Below, piece by piece: positions 1 through 5,900 of a DNA stretch of 5,957 nucleotides. Every line of letters starts with the position of its first letter. Position 1 is the first letter of the stretch. The stretch spans positions 1 to 5,957 of the forward strand of contig VHBD01000095.1 in assembly GCA_016872125.1 (NCBI GenBank). Reading direction: 5' to 3'. The notes beneath the pieces are model-generated. The model was not told where the DNA came from. It saw only the letters and a list, made by a program, of their open reading frames with translations, and ran no database searches. The translations under genes were made by a program, and so were the position numbers. This DNA is from Sphingomonadales bacterium. GTDB taxonomy: Bacteria > Bacteroidota > Bacteroidia > UBA7662.

Positions 1-1
1 G

Positions 2-601
2 GTGAACCATGATATGCCGCGCTTTATCGCTTACGCTTCAGGTGCCTTGAAGTTCGACGAAGATCCCATTGCGGCAGGCTGGGATAGGGCAGTGGAAATT
101 CAGGATACCTTGGGCTACCGCAGGCTGCAAATGCTGCAGACCTTCATCATGACCATCCCCGGGGTTCCAGTTGTGTATTACGGTGACGAAATTGGAATGG
201 TGGGCGCCGGCGATCCGGATAATCGTCGTCCCATGCTCTTCCAGGGATTGAATCCCCACGAGGAACAGACCCGCCGCCACTGCCAGCGTCTCCTGGAATT
301 AAGGGCCTCGAGCATGGCGCTGCAATACGGTTCCACACATTTTCTGCACGACCAAGATCAGGTCTTGGTGATGTCTCGGCGTTACCTGCAGGAGGATTGT
401 TGGGTAGCCATCAACCGTTCCCCCCAGCCTGCTGTGGTGACCATTCAGCTCAAGGATCTGCCCGACTCCGCTGTCAAATTGCGCAATCGTCCATCGTCCT
501 TGATCAAATTGCTTGGTCAAGCTTCGGCCCAATACTTGGGCAAAGGATTATACCGTCTGGAAATCCCCCCGTACGCTTCGGCGGTGTGGGCACACCCTTA
601 G
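2..601 (+). CDS. GH13 alpha-amylase-family glycoside hydrolase, C-terminal part (5' end outside window)
   Basis: This is the last 199 codons of a glycosidase of family GH13, enzymes that cleave or transfer alpha-glucosidic bonds in starch-like or maltodextrin substrates. The window opens on Val-Asn-His-Asp-Met-Pro-Arg; the NHD is conserved region IV of GH13, whose Asp stabilises the transition state. The nucleophile and acid/base residues lie upstream and cannot be checked. Next come the last barrel strand and helix (residues about 40-66, with VPVVYYGDEIGM), the loop GAGDPDNRRPM (68-78) typical of cyclomaltodextrinase or neopullulanase-like members, and a C-terminal beta domain (about 115-197) ending in a TAG stop. 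The GTG at position 2 is an internal valine, not a start, because the catalytic domain must continue to the left. The exact substrate and cellular location cannot be told from this fragment. The desaturase gene follows after 25 bases, so the two are probably cotranscribed. Confidence 0.9.
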   Translation: MNHDMPRFIAYASGALKFDEDPIAAGWDRAVEIQDTLGYRRLQMLQTFIMTIPGVPVVYYGDEIGMVGAGDPDNRRPMLFQGLNPHEEQTRRHCQRLLELRASSMALQYGSTHFLHDQDQVLVMSRRYLQEDCWVAINRSPQPAVVTIQLKDLPDSAVKLRNRPSSLIKLLGQASAQYLGKGLYRLEIPPYASAVWAHP

Positions 602-626
602 GTATCTGCCCTTACCTTTACCGCTC

Positions 627-1694
627 ATGAGCCAAACGATACGTTTTTCGAATCCACAGCAGTTTACTTTCCACCAATCGTTGAAGCAAAAGGTACAAGC
701 CTACTTTGCCGAGAGCGGGAAATCATCCAACGGGGGTTGGCGCATGATCGGCAAAGGGACCTTTTGGATTCTTGCTTACCTAATTCCTTTGGCCCTCCTG
801 ATTTGGGTGCCAATGCCTTGGTACCTGTCCGTTTTGGGTTTTCTGTGGTTGGGTATAGCCTTGGCGGGTATTGGGATGGGGGTGATGCACGATGCTTGCC
901 ACAATGCGTTCTCTGACAAAGGCTGGGTGAATACCTTGTTCGGTTCTTCGATCTATATGATTGGGGGAAATAAATTCAGCTGGAAAATGCAACACAATGT
1001 TTTCCATCACACCTTCACCAACATTCACGGAGCGGACGAAGATATTTCGGGGATGGCTTTGCTGCGCTTTGATCAACATCGCCCGCTCAAAAAGGTTCAC
1101 CGCTACCAACATTGGTATGCTCCTCTTTTGTACGCGATGATGACGCTGTCCTTCTATGTCAAGGATGTGCGTCAAGCCATCCAATGGTCGGTGGACAAAG
1201 GCCCTCGCTTCTTGTGGTCGCAAATGGTGATTCTGGCGACGGGCAAGGCAGTTTACTTTGGCTTATTGTTGGTTATGCCGTTGGTCTTCAGCGATATGCC
1301 GTGGTGGCTTGTCCTTACCGGTTTCATGGTGGTGAATTTGGTGGCAGGGTTTATCATGGCGATCGTTTTCCAATTAGCGCATGTAGTAGAAGGCGCGGAT
1401 CAACCCCTGCCCGACGAAGCGGGCAAAATGGATAATTCGTGGGCCGTACATCAATTGCAAACCACGGCTAACTTTTCGCCCAACAATCGTTTTTTGACCT
1501 GGTATTTAGGGGGACTGAATTATCAAATTGAACATCATCTGTTCCCTAACATTTCCCATATTCATTACCCGGCCATTGCTCGCATTGTACGCGAAACAGC
1601 TGCTGAATTTGGTCATCCCTACAACGCGTTTCCAAACATGGCCATGGCTGTGAGTTCGCACCTGCGCACCCTTCGGGATTTCGGACGCGCTTGA
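627..1694 (+). CDS. Membrane fatty acid desaturase (acyl-CoA or acyl-lipid, QxxHH type)
   Basis: This 355-residue integral membrane di-iron enzyme should introduce a double bond into a fatty acyl chain and so tune membrane fluidity. All three histidine boxes are present: HDACH (residues 88-92), HNVFHH (123-128) and QIEHH (300-304), with further conserved histidines at 134 and 252. Hydrophobic segments lie at about 45-62, 66-87, 205-222 and 226-250, the usual arrangement around the metal site. Gln as the first residue of the third box is typical of front-end (delta-5/delta-6 like) desaturases, but there is no fused cytochrome b5 domain, so electrons must come from a separate donor. I chose the ATG at 627 because the same frame extended upstream to 513 would overlap the GH13 gene with sequence unlike a desaturase N-terminus. 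No Shine-Dalgarno is visible. The stop (TGA) lies 7 bases before the next gene. Position of the new double bond cannot be predicted. Confidence 0.93.
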   Translation: MSQTIRFSNPQQFTFHQSLKQKVQAYFAESGKSSNGGWRMIGKGTFWILAYLIPLALLIWVPMPWYLSVLGFLWLGIALAGIGMGVMHDACHNAFSDKGWVNTLFGSSIYMIGGNKFSWKMQHNVFHHTFTNIHGADEDISGMALLRFDQHRPLKKVHRYQHWYAPLLYAMMTLSFYVKDVRQAIQWSVDKGPRFLWSQMVILATGKAVYFGLLLVMPLVFSDMPWWLVLTGFMVVNLVAGFIMAIVFQLAHVVEGADQPLPDEAGKMDNSWAVHQLQTTANFSPNNRFLTWYLGGLNYQIEHHLFPNISHIHYPAIARIVRETAAEFGHPYNAFPNMAMAVSSHLRTLRDFGRA

Positions 1695-1701
1695 GCCTCC
1701 A

Positions 1702-2730
1702 ATGCTTGCCCCAGCACCTACGGTATCGGAGATTTTAAGGAGCCTGTCCAAGGTTCAAGAACCGGACTTGCATCGGGACCTCGTGTCCTTGAACATGATC
1801 GAGGAGGTGGAGGTTGATACCGCTCATCAAACCATACGATTCCTTCTGCGGCTCACGACCCCATCCTGTCCCTTGAAGGACAAGATGGAGGGCGATTGCC
1901 GGCAAGTATTGCGTGAGGATTGGGGCGATGCCTGGCAGGTGGAAATCCGCATGGAGGCCAGAACCCTGGGTCGTGTTCAAGGAATGGACTGGCTGCCAGG
2001 GGTCCATAACCTGGTGATGGTGGCTTCCGGCAAAGGTGGTGTGGGCAAAACCACGGTTGCCGTGAATTTGGCCAAGGCGCTTCGGGATGCAGGGGCCCGC
2101 GTTGGCTTGTTGGATGCGGATCTCTACGGGCCCAATGTGCCCCTCATGCTGGGCGCAGAGGGACGACAACCCGGCCTTCAAGACAACCGAATGATTCCGG
2201 TGGAAGTGGACGGATTGAAGATGATGTCCGTGGCCTTGTTGATTGAACCCTCCCGGCCATTGATATGGCGGGGTCCCATGGCTTCCAATACTTTGAAGCA
2301 GTTTTTTTCGGAGGTTGATTGGGGGATCTTGGATTATCTGCTGATTGATTTGCCACCGGGCACGGGGGATGTACAACTCACTTTGACTAAATTGTTTCCG
2401 GAGGCTTTCGGCCTCTTGGTCACGACCCCTCAAGCCATGGCCTTGGCCGATGCGCTCAAAGCAGGGCGCATGTTTCAGACCGAAGGAACTCGCCTGAATC
2501 TTCTGGGGATTATCGAGAACATGGCTTGGTTCTCCCCGGTCGAGCAACCGGAGGCACGTTATTTTCCTTTTGGCCAAGGCGGCACCGAAGCCCTGTCCCA
2601 ACAATTATCGTTGGAAATTCTTACCACGCTACCTCTGACCGATGGTCCCTCCGAAGCAAGCCGCGTAGCGTTTGCACACCTGGCGGGCGAAGTTTCCCGA
2701 CGCATTGCCGTGCATCATCAAAATCAATAA
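1702..2730 (+). CDS. mrp: Mrp/ApbC/NBP35-family P-loop ATPase with N-terminal MIP18 (DUF59) domain, iron-sulfur carrier type
   Basis: This 342-residue protein belongs to the Mrp/ApbC family, cytosolic ATPases that carry and deliver Fe-S clusters to apoproteins. Residues about 7-85 form a MIP18-like (DUF59) domain with EPDLHRDLVSLNMI and the TTPSCPLK motif (Cys56). The ATPase domain begins near 103 with the deviant Walker A GKGGVGKTT (110-118, with the signature Lys111), then LLDADLYGPNVP (136-147), and the Mrp signature around WGILDYLLIDLPPGTGD (207-223). The length fits the family. One departure: the cluster-binding CxxC expected just after ENM (272-274) is absent; the sequence there is ENMAWFSPVEQPEARYF. 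The only cysteines are 56 and 66. From memory this replacement is common in Bacteroidota Mrp proteins, so I read it as a lineage trait, not a defect. The ATG follows the desaturase stop by 7 bases and pyrF begins 9 bases after the TAA, so the three are probably one transcript. Confidence 0.93.
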   Translation: MLAPAPTVSEILRSLSKVQEPDLHRDLVSLNMIEEVEVDTAHQTIRFLLRLTTPSCPLKDKMEGDCRQVLREDWGDAWQVEIRMEARTLGRVQGMDWLPGVHNLVMVASGKGGVGKTTVAVNLAKALRDAGARVGLLDADLYGPNVPLMLGAEGRQPGLQDNRMIPVEVDGLKMMSVALLIEPSRPLIWRGPMASNTLKQFFSEVDWGILDYLLIDLPPGTGDVQLTLTKLFPEAFGLLVTTPQAMALADALKAGRMFQTEGTRLNLLGIIENMAWFSPVEQPEARYFPFGQGGTEALSQQLSLEILTTLPLTDGPSEASRVAFAHLAGEVSRRIAVHHQNQ

Positions 2731-2739
2731 AGGCGCCCT

Positions 2740-3585
2740 ATGAGCACGATCCCCCCTCGTCCGCTGATGACCCGCAGCGCTCTTTTGAATCAAATTCAAG
2801 AGCGGCAAACGATGTTATGCATCGGCCTCGACACGGACCCTCACCTGATCCCGGCCTGCTTGCGCCACGATGCTCATCCGGTACGGTCGTTTCACAAGGC
2901 TATTATCGAGGCGACTTCCGATTGTTGTATCGCATACAAGCCCAATTTGGCTTTCTTTGAGGCAATGGGTCCTGCAGGGATGGAGGATTTTGCGGAAACG
3001 GTGGCCATGATCCCGCCGGGGATTCTGCGGATCGCGGATGCCAAACGCGGGGATATCGGCAATACGGCGGCTCGCTATGCCGAAGCATTCTGGGAGCGAT
3101 ACGATGCAGATGCGGTTACCCTGCACGCTTATATGGGTCGAGATTCGGTGGAACCCTTTCTGGGAAGGCCCGGCAAATGGGCAGTGGTCTTGGGACTGAC
3201 CAGCAATGCTGGGGCCGCGGATTTTCAAACCAAGATCGCGGCGGACGGCTTGCCTTACTACCGTCACCTGCTGGATGCCGCCTTGGCATGGGGGACGGCA
3301 GAAGACACGATGTTGGTGGTTGGTGCCACAAGGCCGGAAGAACTGGGCGATTTGCGCAAGGCTTACCCGGAACATTTCTTTTTGGTTCCGGGAATAGGGG
3401 CTCAAGGCGGGGATTTGGAAGCGGTGTGCCGATTGGGATGCGGTGAATATAACAACCTAATTATCAACGCATCTCGTAGCATTCTCTACGCTTCCTCCGG
3501 GCTTGATTTTGCGGAAAAAGCCCGAGCCGCAGCGATGGATTTATCCAAAAAAATGGCCGACCTGATGACAGGTCGGCCCTCGTAA
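2740..3585 (+). CDS. pyrF: Orotidine-5'-phosphate decarboxylase (type 2 PyrF)
   Basis: PyrF catalyses the last step of de novo UMP synthesis, the decarboxylation of orotidine 5'-phosphate, in the cytosol. The protein is 281 residues, matching the longer type 2 subfamily (about 270-280) and not the roughly 230-residue type 1. Visible motifs are CIGLDTDP (27-34), AYKPNLAFFE (65-74), the catalytic DAKRGDIGNT (100-109, with Asp100, Lys102 and Asp105), and the phosphate-binding loops VPGIGAQGGD (216-225) and NASRSILYA (243-251). All expected active-site residues are present. The start at 2740 is preceded by AAAGG at 2729-2733, a weak ribosome binding site; a second ATG at 2767 (residue 10, MTRSALL) better matches where many relatives begin and is a real alternative. 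The last ten codons contain a perfect inverted repeat that reads as a terminator for the opposite strand. This appears to be the last gene of the + strand block. Confidence 0.95.
   Translation: MSTIPPRPLMTRSALLNQIQERQTMLCIGLDTDPHLIPACLRHDAHPVRSFHKAIIEATSDCCIAYKPNLAFFEAMGPAGMEDFAETVAMIPPGILRIADAKRGDIGNTAARYAEAFWERYDADAVTLHAYMGRDSVEPFLGRPGKWAVVLGLTSNAGAADFQTKIAADGLPYYRHLLDAALAWGTAEDTMLVVGATRPEELGDLRKAYPEHFFLVPGIGAQGGDLEAVCRLGCGEYNNLIINASRSILYASSGLDFAEKARAAAMDLSKKMADLMTGRPS
3547..3578 (-). terminator. Intrinsic terminator for the - strand, inside the 3' end of pyrF
   Basis: Positions 3555-3564 (GGCCGACCTG) and 3569-3578 (CAGGTCGGCC) are perfect 10-base inverted copies with a 4-base loop, 8 of 10 pairs being G-C. 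On the - strand the hairpin is followed, after one A, by seven T residues (complement of the A run at 3547-3553). This is the standard form of a Rho-independent terminator, and it would stop transcription about 70 bases past the stop codon of the lipoprotein gene. On the + strand the sequence after the hairpin (CTCGTAAAATAAACG) has no T run, so it is a poor terminator for pyrF itself, though the hairpin may still protect the 3' end of that mRNA. Confidence 0.8.
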
Positions 3586-3608
3586 AATAAACGCTCGTCA
3601 AATAAGCG
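3579..3608. repeat. Imperfect 15-base tandem duplication at the pyrF stop codon
   Basis: CTCGTAAAATAAACG (3579-3593) is followed directly by CTCGTCAAATAAGCG (3594-3608); 13 of 15 bases match. The first copy holds the pyrF TAA stop (3583-3585). The second copy is in the non-coding gap between the convergent genes. It looks like a small local duplication that has since diverged. No function is evident. Confidence 0.6.
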
Positions 3609-3646
3609 AATATCGATGTTTGAAATCCTCGGCTTCTTGCCTTGGA

Positions 3647-4507
3647 TTAATTTATTCCGCTGTTCAACACCTGTGTTGGTTTGCCGCTGGCATCGGTTTC
3701 GAAAATGACGGCGATGGCTTGGCAATTGTTAAGATTAACGGCCGGGGTCAAACCTTGGGGTGCCACATAGGCATATTTGGTTTCGTAGGTGCGGCCCTGA
3801 GGTATTGCTGTACCAGAGGATTCCAATTCAGCGCCCCAATTACCCACCATAGGCTTGGTTGGAATTGGGTTAGCGATTCCGCGGAAAACCATTTTGTGAA
3901 TGAAGTTGGGATCGCTTTGACCGGCCTGGCTCACCCCGGTAATGTTATTCTCGACGAGGTAAACCGCCAAGGAATAATTGCCCGCAGGGGCTGCCTGGAA
4001 AAATTCAACTTTGGTATCCACGTAAATGGAATCTCCAACTTTGGTACGGCGAAGGGCTACACCGGCTTTGACATTTGCTGGGGCGGTCGCAACGATGCCG
4101 TTGACCGCAGAGGTCCAAGCGCTGGAGCTCTGCAGAAAATTAGCACCTGCAACATAGGCAGGGATGCCGGAAACGCTGTAGGTGCCGGCCATCGAGGAAC
4201 CTTCTCCAATGATGAATGGATCGTTATTCCCTAAGCCGATTTTCATGCCATGGAATTTGGCGCCGTGGGTGGTGTTTAGTTGGTACAACGCTGGAATACC
4301 GTTGGCACCGCAGGGTGGGCACCAGTTTCCGCTGAAATTGATTCCAAATGCATTCTGGACTTTGGAAACGACCAGACCTGTAGTTCCACCACCTCCATTA
4401 CCACCTCCATTACCAACAGGGTCGGGGCCAATAACGATCCAAGGATCATTCTTTTTACAGGACAGTGTCAATAGAACACCGATTAAGACAAACCAAAAGT
4501 TTTTCAT
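3647..4507 (-). CDS. Omp28-like lipoprotein with thioredoxin-type CxxC fold
   Basis: This 286-residue protein is probably exported and lipid-anchored. It starts with a short signal peptide (MKNFWFVLIGVLLTLS) ending at Cys17, a relaxed lipobox of the kind common in Bacteroidota, followed by KKND. A Gly/Asn-rich linker (32-41) leads into a thioredoxin-like domain: GINFSGNWCPPCGANG (55-70) carries the redox-type CPPC motif (Cys63, Cys66), and SGIPAYV (113-119) supplies the probable cis-proline. A beta-rich C-terminal half (about 150-286) includes NFIHKMVFRG (201-210), which resembles a conserved segment of Omp28-related proteins. I infer a periplasm- or surface-facing protein with thiol chemistry or an adhesin-like role; Omp28 proteins have no settled biochemical function. 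The frame opens at 4540 with an earlier ATG, but the ATG at 4507 places the signal peptide correctly. No Shine-Dalgarno is seen; the leader is AT-rich. It sits 83 bases downstream of the flavoprotein gene and need not be functionally linked to it. Confidence 0.82.
   Translation of the reverse strand: MKNFWFVLIGVLLTLSCKKNDPWIVIGPDPVGNGGGNGGGGTTGLVVSKVQNAFGINFSGNWCPPCGANGIPALYQLNTTHGAKFHGMKIGLGNNDPFIIGEGSSMAGTYSVSGIPAYVAGANFLQSSSAWTSAVNGIVATAPANVKAGVALRRTKVGDSIYVDTKVEFFQAAPAGNYSLAVYLVENNITGVSQAGQSDPNFIHKMVFRGIANPIPTKPMVGNWGAELESSGTAIPQGRTYETKYAYVAPQGLTPAVNLNNCQAIAVIFETDASGKPTQVLNSGIN
4389..4412. repeat. 12-base direct repeat coding for the Gly/Asn-rich linker
   Basis: CCACCTCCATTA occurs twice in direct succession (4389-4400 and 4401-4412). 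On the - strand it encodes repeated Gly-Gly-Asn-Gly units of the linker between the lipidated N-terminus and the thioredoxin-like domain of the lipoprotein. The unit is a multiple of three, so gain or loss by slippage would change linker length without shifting the frame. Confidence 0.7.
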
Positions 4508-4590
4508 AGTATTTAAATAGAATTTAAAATTACAAATCACATTGGAAAAACCACCCCATTTTTTCTGTTTGGAAAATTTTTAATGCTCGG
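4508..4590 (-). promoter_or_regulatory. AT-rich intergenic leader, possible promoter of the lipoprotein gene
   Basis: This 83-base gap between the flavoprotein stop and the lipoprotein start is only about 27% G+C (22 of 83 by hand count), far below the flanking genes. That would suit a promoter and an unstructured, A/T-rich translation start as used in Bacteroidota. I could not find a clear TTTG / TAnnTTTG pair: TAATTTTA, reading on the - strand shortly before the ATG, matches the -7 element apart from the last base, but the upstream element is poor. No T-tailed GC hairpin ends the flavoprotein transcript here, so read-through into the lipoprotein gene is possible. Confidence 0.3.
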
Positions 4591-5877
4591 TTAACGGTTA
4601 TTGAATAAAAGGCGAAGATAAAATAGTGGGTTTTTGAGCTTGTTTCTCAGGCTGATATCGTCGAACATGGAAGTAATGAGGTTCTTGAGCTCGGTATTTC
4701 GGGCGGCTTTGCCCACGACCAGGTTGAATAAGCGGGGGTAATTGGTCAAACGCTGCAGGGTTTTGCCGATTTGCAACTCCCCACCAAGGTCACGATACAC
4801 CAATTGGTCGTAACCCTGCAACCATTGGGCGTCACGACGGCCCTTCTGCAGGCTTAGAGCCAGGTAATTGGCCGCATGGTAGCCCGCTTTCATGGCATTG
4901 CCTATGCCTTCCCCGGTGAAGGGATCGATTAGGGAGCCCGCATCGCCGACCAGCAGGAATCCGTCGCCCGATAAAGGAAAACGCTTACTGCCCAACGGCA
5001 GGCCCCAACCCTGCAAGGGGCTTAGGGCCTCTGCGTGGCGGAATCGCTCCTTCAGGGCGGGGATTTCCTCGATTGCCCGATCGAAGGCGGCCTTGAGGTT
5101 GACCTTACGTTTTGCGATTTGATGCGAAGCCATGCCAATCCCCACATTGAACCGCCCATTGCTCAGAGGGAATATCCAGAGGTAGCCCGGAAGAATGTCC
5201 TTGAGGAAATGCAGTTCGATGTAATTATCGGAATGGCATCCGGTGATTCCCGTGTAGTAAGCCCTAAGGGCGGCGCAGTAATGTTCCTTTTGTTTGACAT
5301 AGCCGGCCAATTGCTTGGCGACCAGGGAACGCTCGCCTTCGCATCCCAGCAGATAACGGGCGCGGATCGTACGCCGCTGGCCTTGCTGCTCCACCTCAAC
5401 TTCGTGGTAATCCTGAGGCCCTTGGGCTTTGGCGGATCGGATGGCAATCATACGACAACCGGTGTGCAGGCGTTCAGGCCGAATTTTGGAAACCATGAAG
5501 GCATCAAAATCAAGACGAGGGCTGATGAACCCCGCAGCGGTTTGTCGATTGGCGATTTTGGTTCGAAAGGGTATGGACAATTCGGTGCCGTTCGGTGCCA
5601 CAAAGGTGATTCCGTAACATGGAAGAAATTCTTGGGCCATGGCCTCCATTTCTTCCACCACGGCGGGATCCAAACGGGCAAGGACGTCTAGCACCTTGCC
5701 GCTCAAGGCGTCTCCGCAGATTTTGTCCCGCGGGAATAAGCTTTGGTCAATCACGCAGTGCTCGACCCCTTGACGCTCCAAGAACAAGGAAGTGGTCGCG
5801 CCGGCAGGCCCGGCACCCACGATGAGCACGTCGGTTTCTAAGGGTAAGGAGGTCACGGCAGACGGTAAGGGGGTCAC
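4591..5877 (-). CDS. FAD-dependent oxidoreductase of the geranylgeranyl reductase family
   Basis: This 428-residue flavoprotein belongs to the family that includes geranylgeranyl reductases and related monooxygenase-fold enzymes. The N-terminal Rossmann motif DVLIVGAGPAG (16-26) binds the ADP part of FAD. FPRDKICGDALSG (48-60) matches the family's P-R-x-K-x-C-G segment. GYLWIFPLSNGRFNVGIGM (231-249) matches the YxWxFP...NVGxG signature, and GDGFLLVGDAGSLIDPFTGEGI (304-325) is the second FAD-binding motif. The likely reaction is hydride transfer from reduced FAD to isoprenoid double bonds, but family members act on varied substrates, so the compound cannot be named. The C-terminus is basic and somewhat hydrophobic (LKNPLFYLRLLF), which may favour membrane contact. 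No ATG exists between the in-frame stop at 5953-5955 and the Rossmann motif, so the start must be unusual: GTG at 5877 or GTG at 5856. I keep 5877, but a tandem repeat makes the two nearly indistinguishable. Confidence 0.9.
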   Translation of the reverse strand: MTPLPSAVTSLPLETDVLIVGAGPAGATTSLFLERQGVEHCVIDQSLFPRDKICGDALSGKVLDVLARLDPAVVEEMEAMAQEFLPCYGITFVAPNGTELSIPFRTKIANRQTAAGFISPRLDFDAFMVSKIRPERLHTGCRMIAIRSAKAQGPQDYHEVEVEQQGQRRTIRARYLLGCEGERSLVAKQLAGYVKQKEHYCAALRAYYTGITGCHSDNYIELHFLKDILPGYLWIFPLSNGRFNVGIGMASHQIAKRKVNLKAAFDRAIEEIPALKERFRHAEALSPLQGWGLPLGSKRFPLSGDGFLLVGDAGSLIDPFTGEGIGNAMKAGYHAANYLALSLQKGRRDAQWLQGYDQLVYRDLGGELQIGKTLQRLTNYPRLFNLVVGKAARNTELKNLITSMFDDISLRNKLKNPLFYLRLLFNNR

Positions 5878-5894
5878 GGCAGACGGTAAGGGGG
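5843..5894. repeat. 21-base tandem repeat spanning the start of the flavoprotein gene
   Basis: Two 21-base copies lie head to tail at 5843-5863 and 5864-5884, differing at one base (5850 A versus 5871 G), followed by a 10-base partial third copy at 5885-5894 (GGTAAGGGGG). On the - strand each full copy contains a GTG in frame with the oxidoreductase, so the repeat duplicates the candidate start codon and its upstream context. The unit is seven codons long and keeps the frame. Confidence 0.9.
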
Positions 5895-5900
5895 ATACAG

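Noticed and set aside
513..626. A 38-residue upstream extension of the desaturase from an ATG at 513
   Set aside because: It overlaps the GH13 gene, which has a clear family match to its stop, and the extra residues do not resemble a desaturase N-terminus. The ATG at 627 is a better start.
1735..2604. A long open frame (289 codons) on the - strand opposite mrp
   Set aside because: It runs antisense to a gene with full Mrp motifs, its translation is rich in His, Gln and Pro with no recognisable domain, and it has no sensible position relative to neighbouring genes. It is a shadow of the codon pattern on the other strand.
3620..4234. A 204-codon + strand open frame over the lipoprotein gene
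   Set aside because: The - strand reading gives a signal peptide, lipobox, CPPC motif and Omp28-like features; the + strand reading shows no family features.
4542..4572. Possible hairpin terminator after the oxidoreductase (GGAAAAA ... TTTTTTC)
   Set aside because: The stem is almost all A-T pairs, and no T run follows it on the - strand, so it does not have the form of an intrinsic terminator.
5035..5691. A 218-codon + strand open frame inside the oxidoreductase gene
   Set aside because: It is antisense to the FAD-binding flavoprotein, whose motifs run along its whole length. Nothing in the + strand translation looks like a protein domain.
5843..5894. Tandem repeats considered as the start of a CRISPR array or an iteron origin
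   Set aside because: There are only two full copies, joined head to tail with no spacers, and they lie in and around a coding start.
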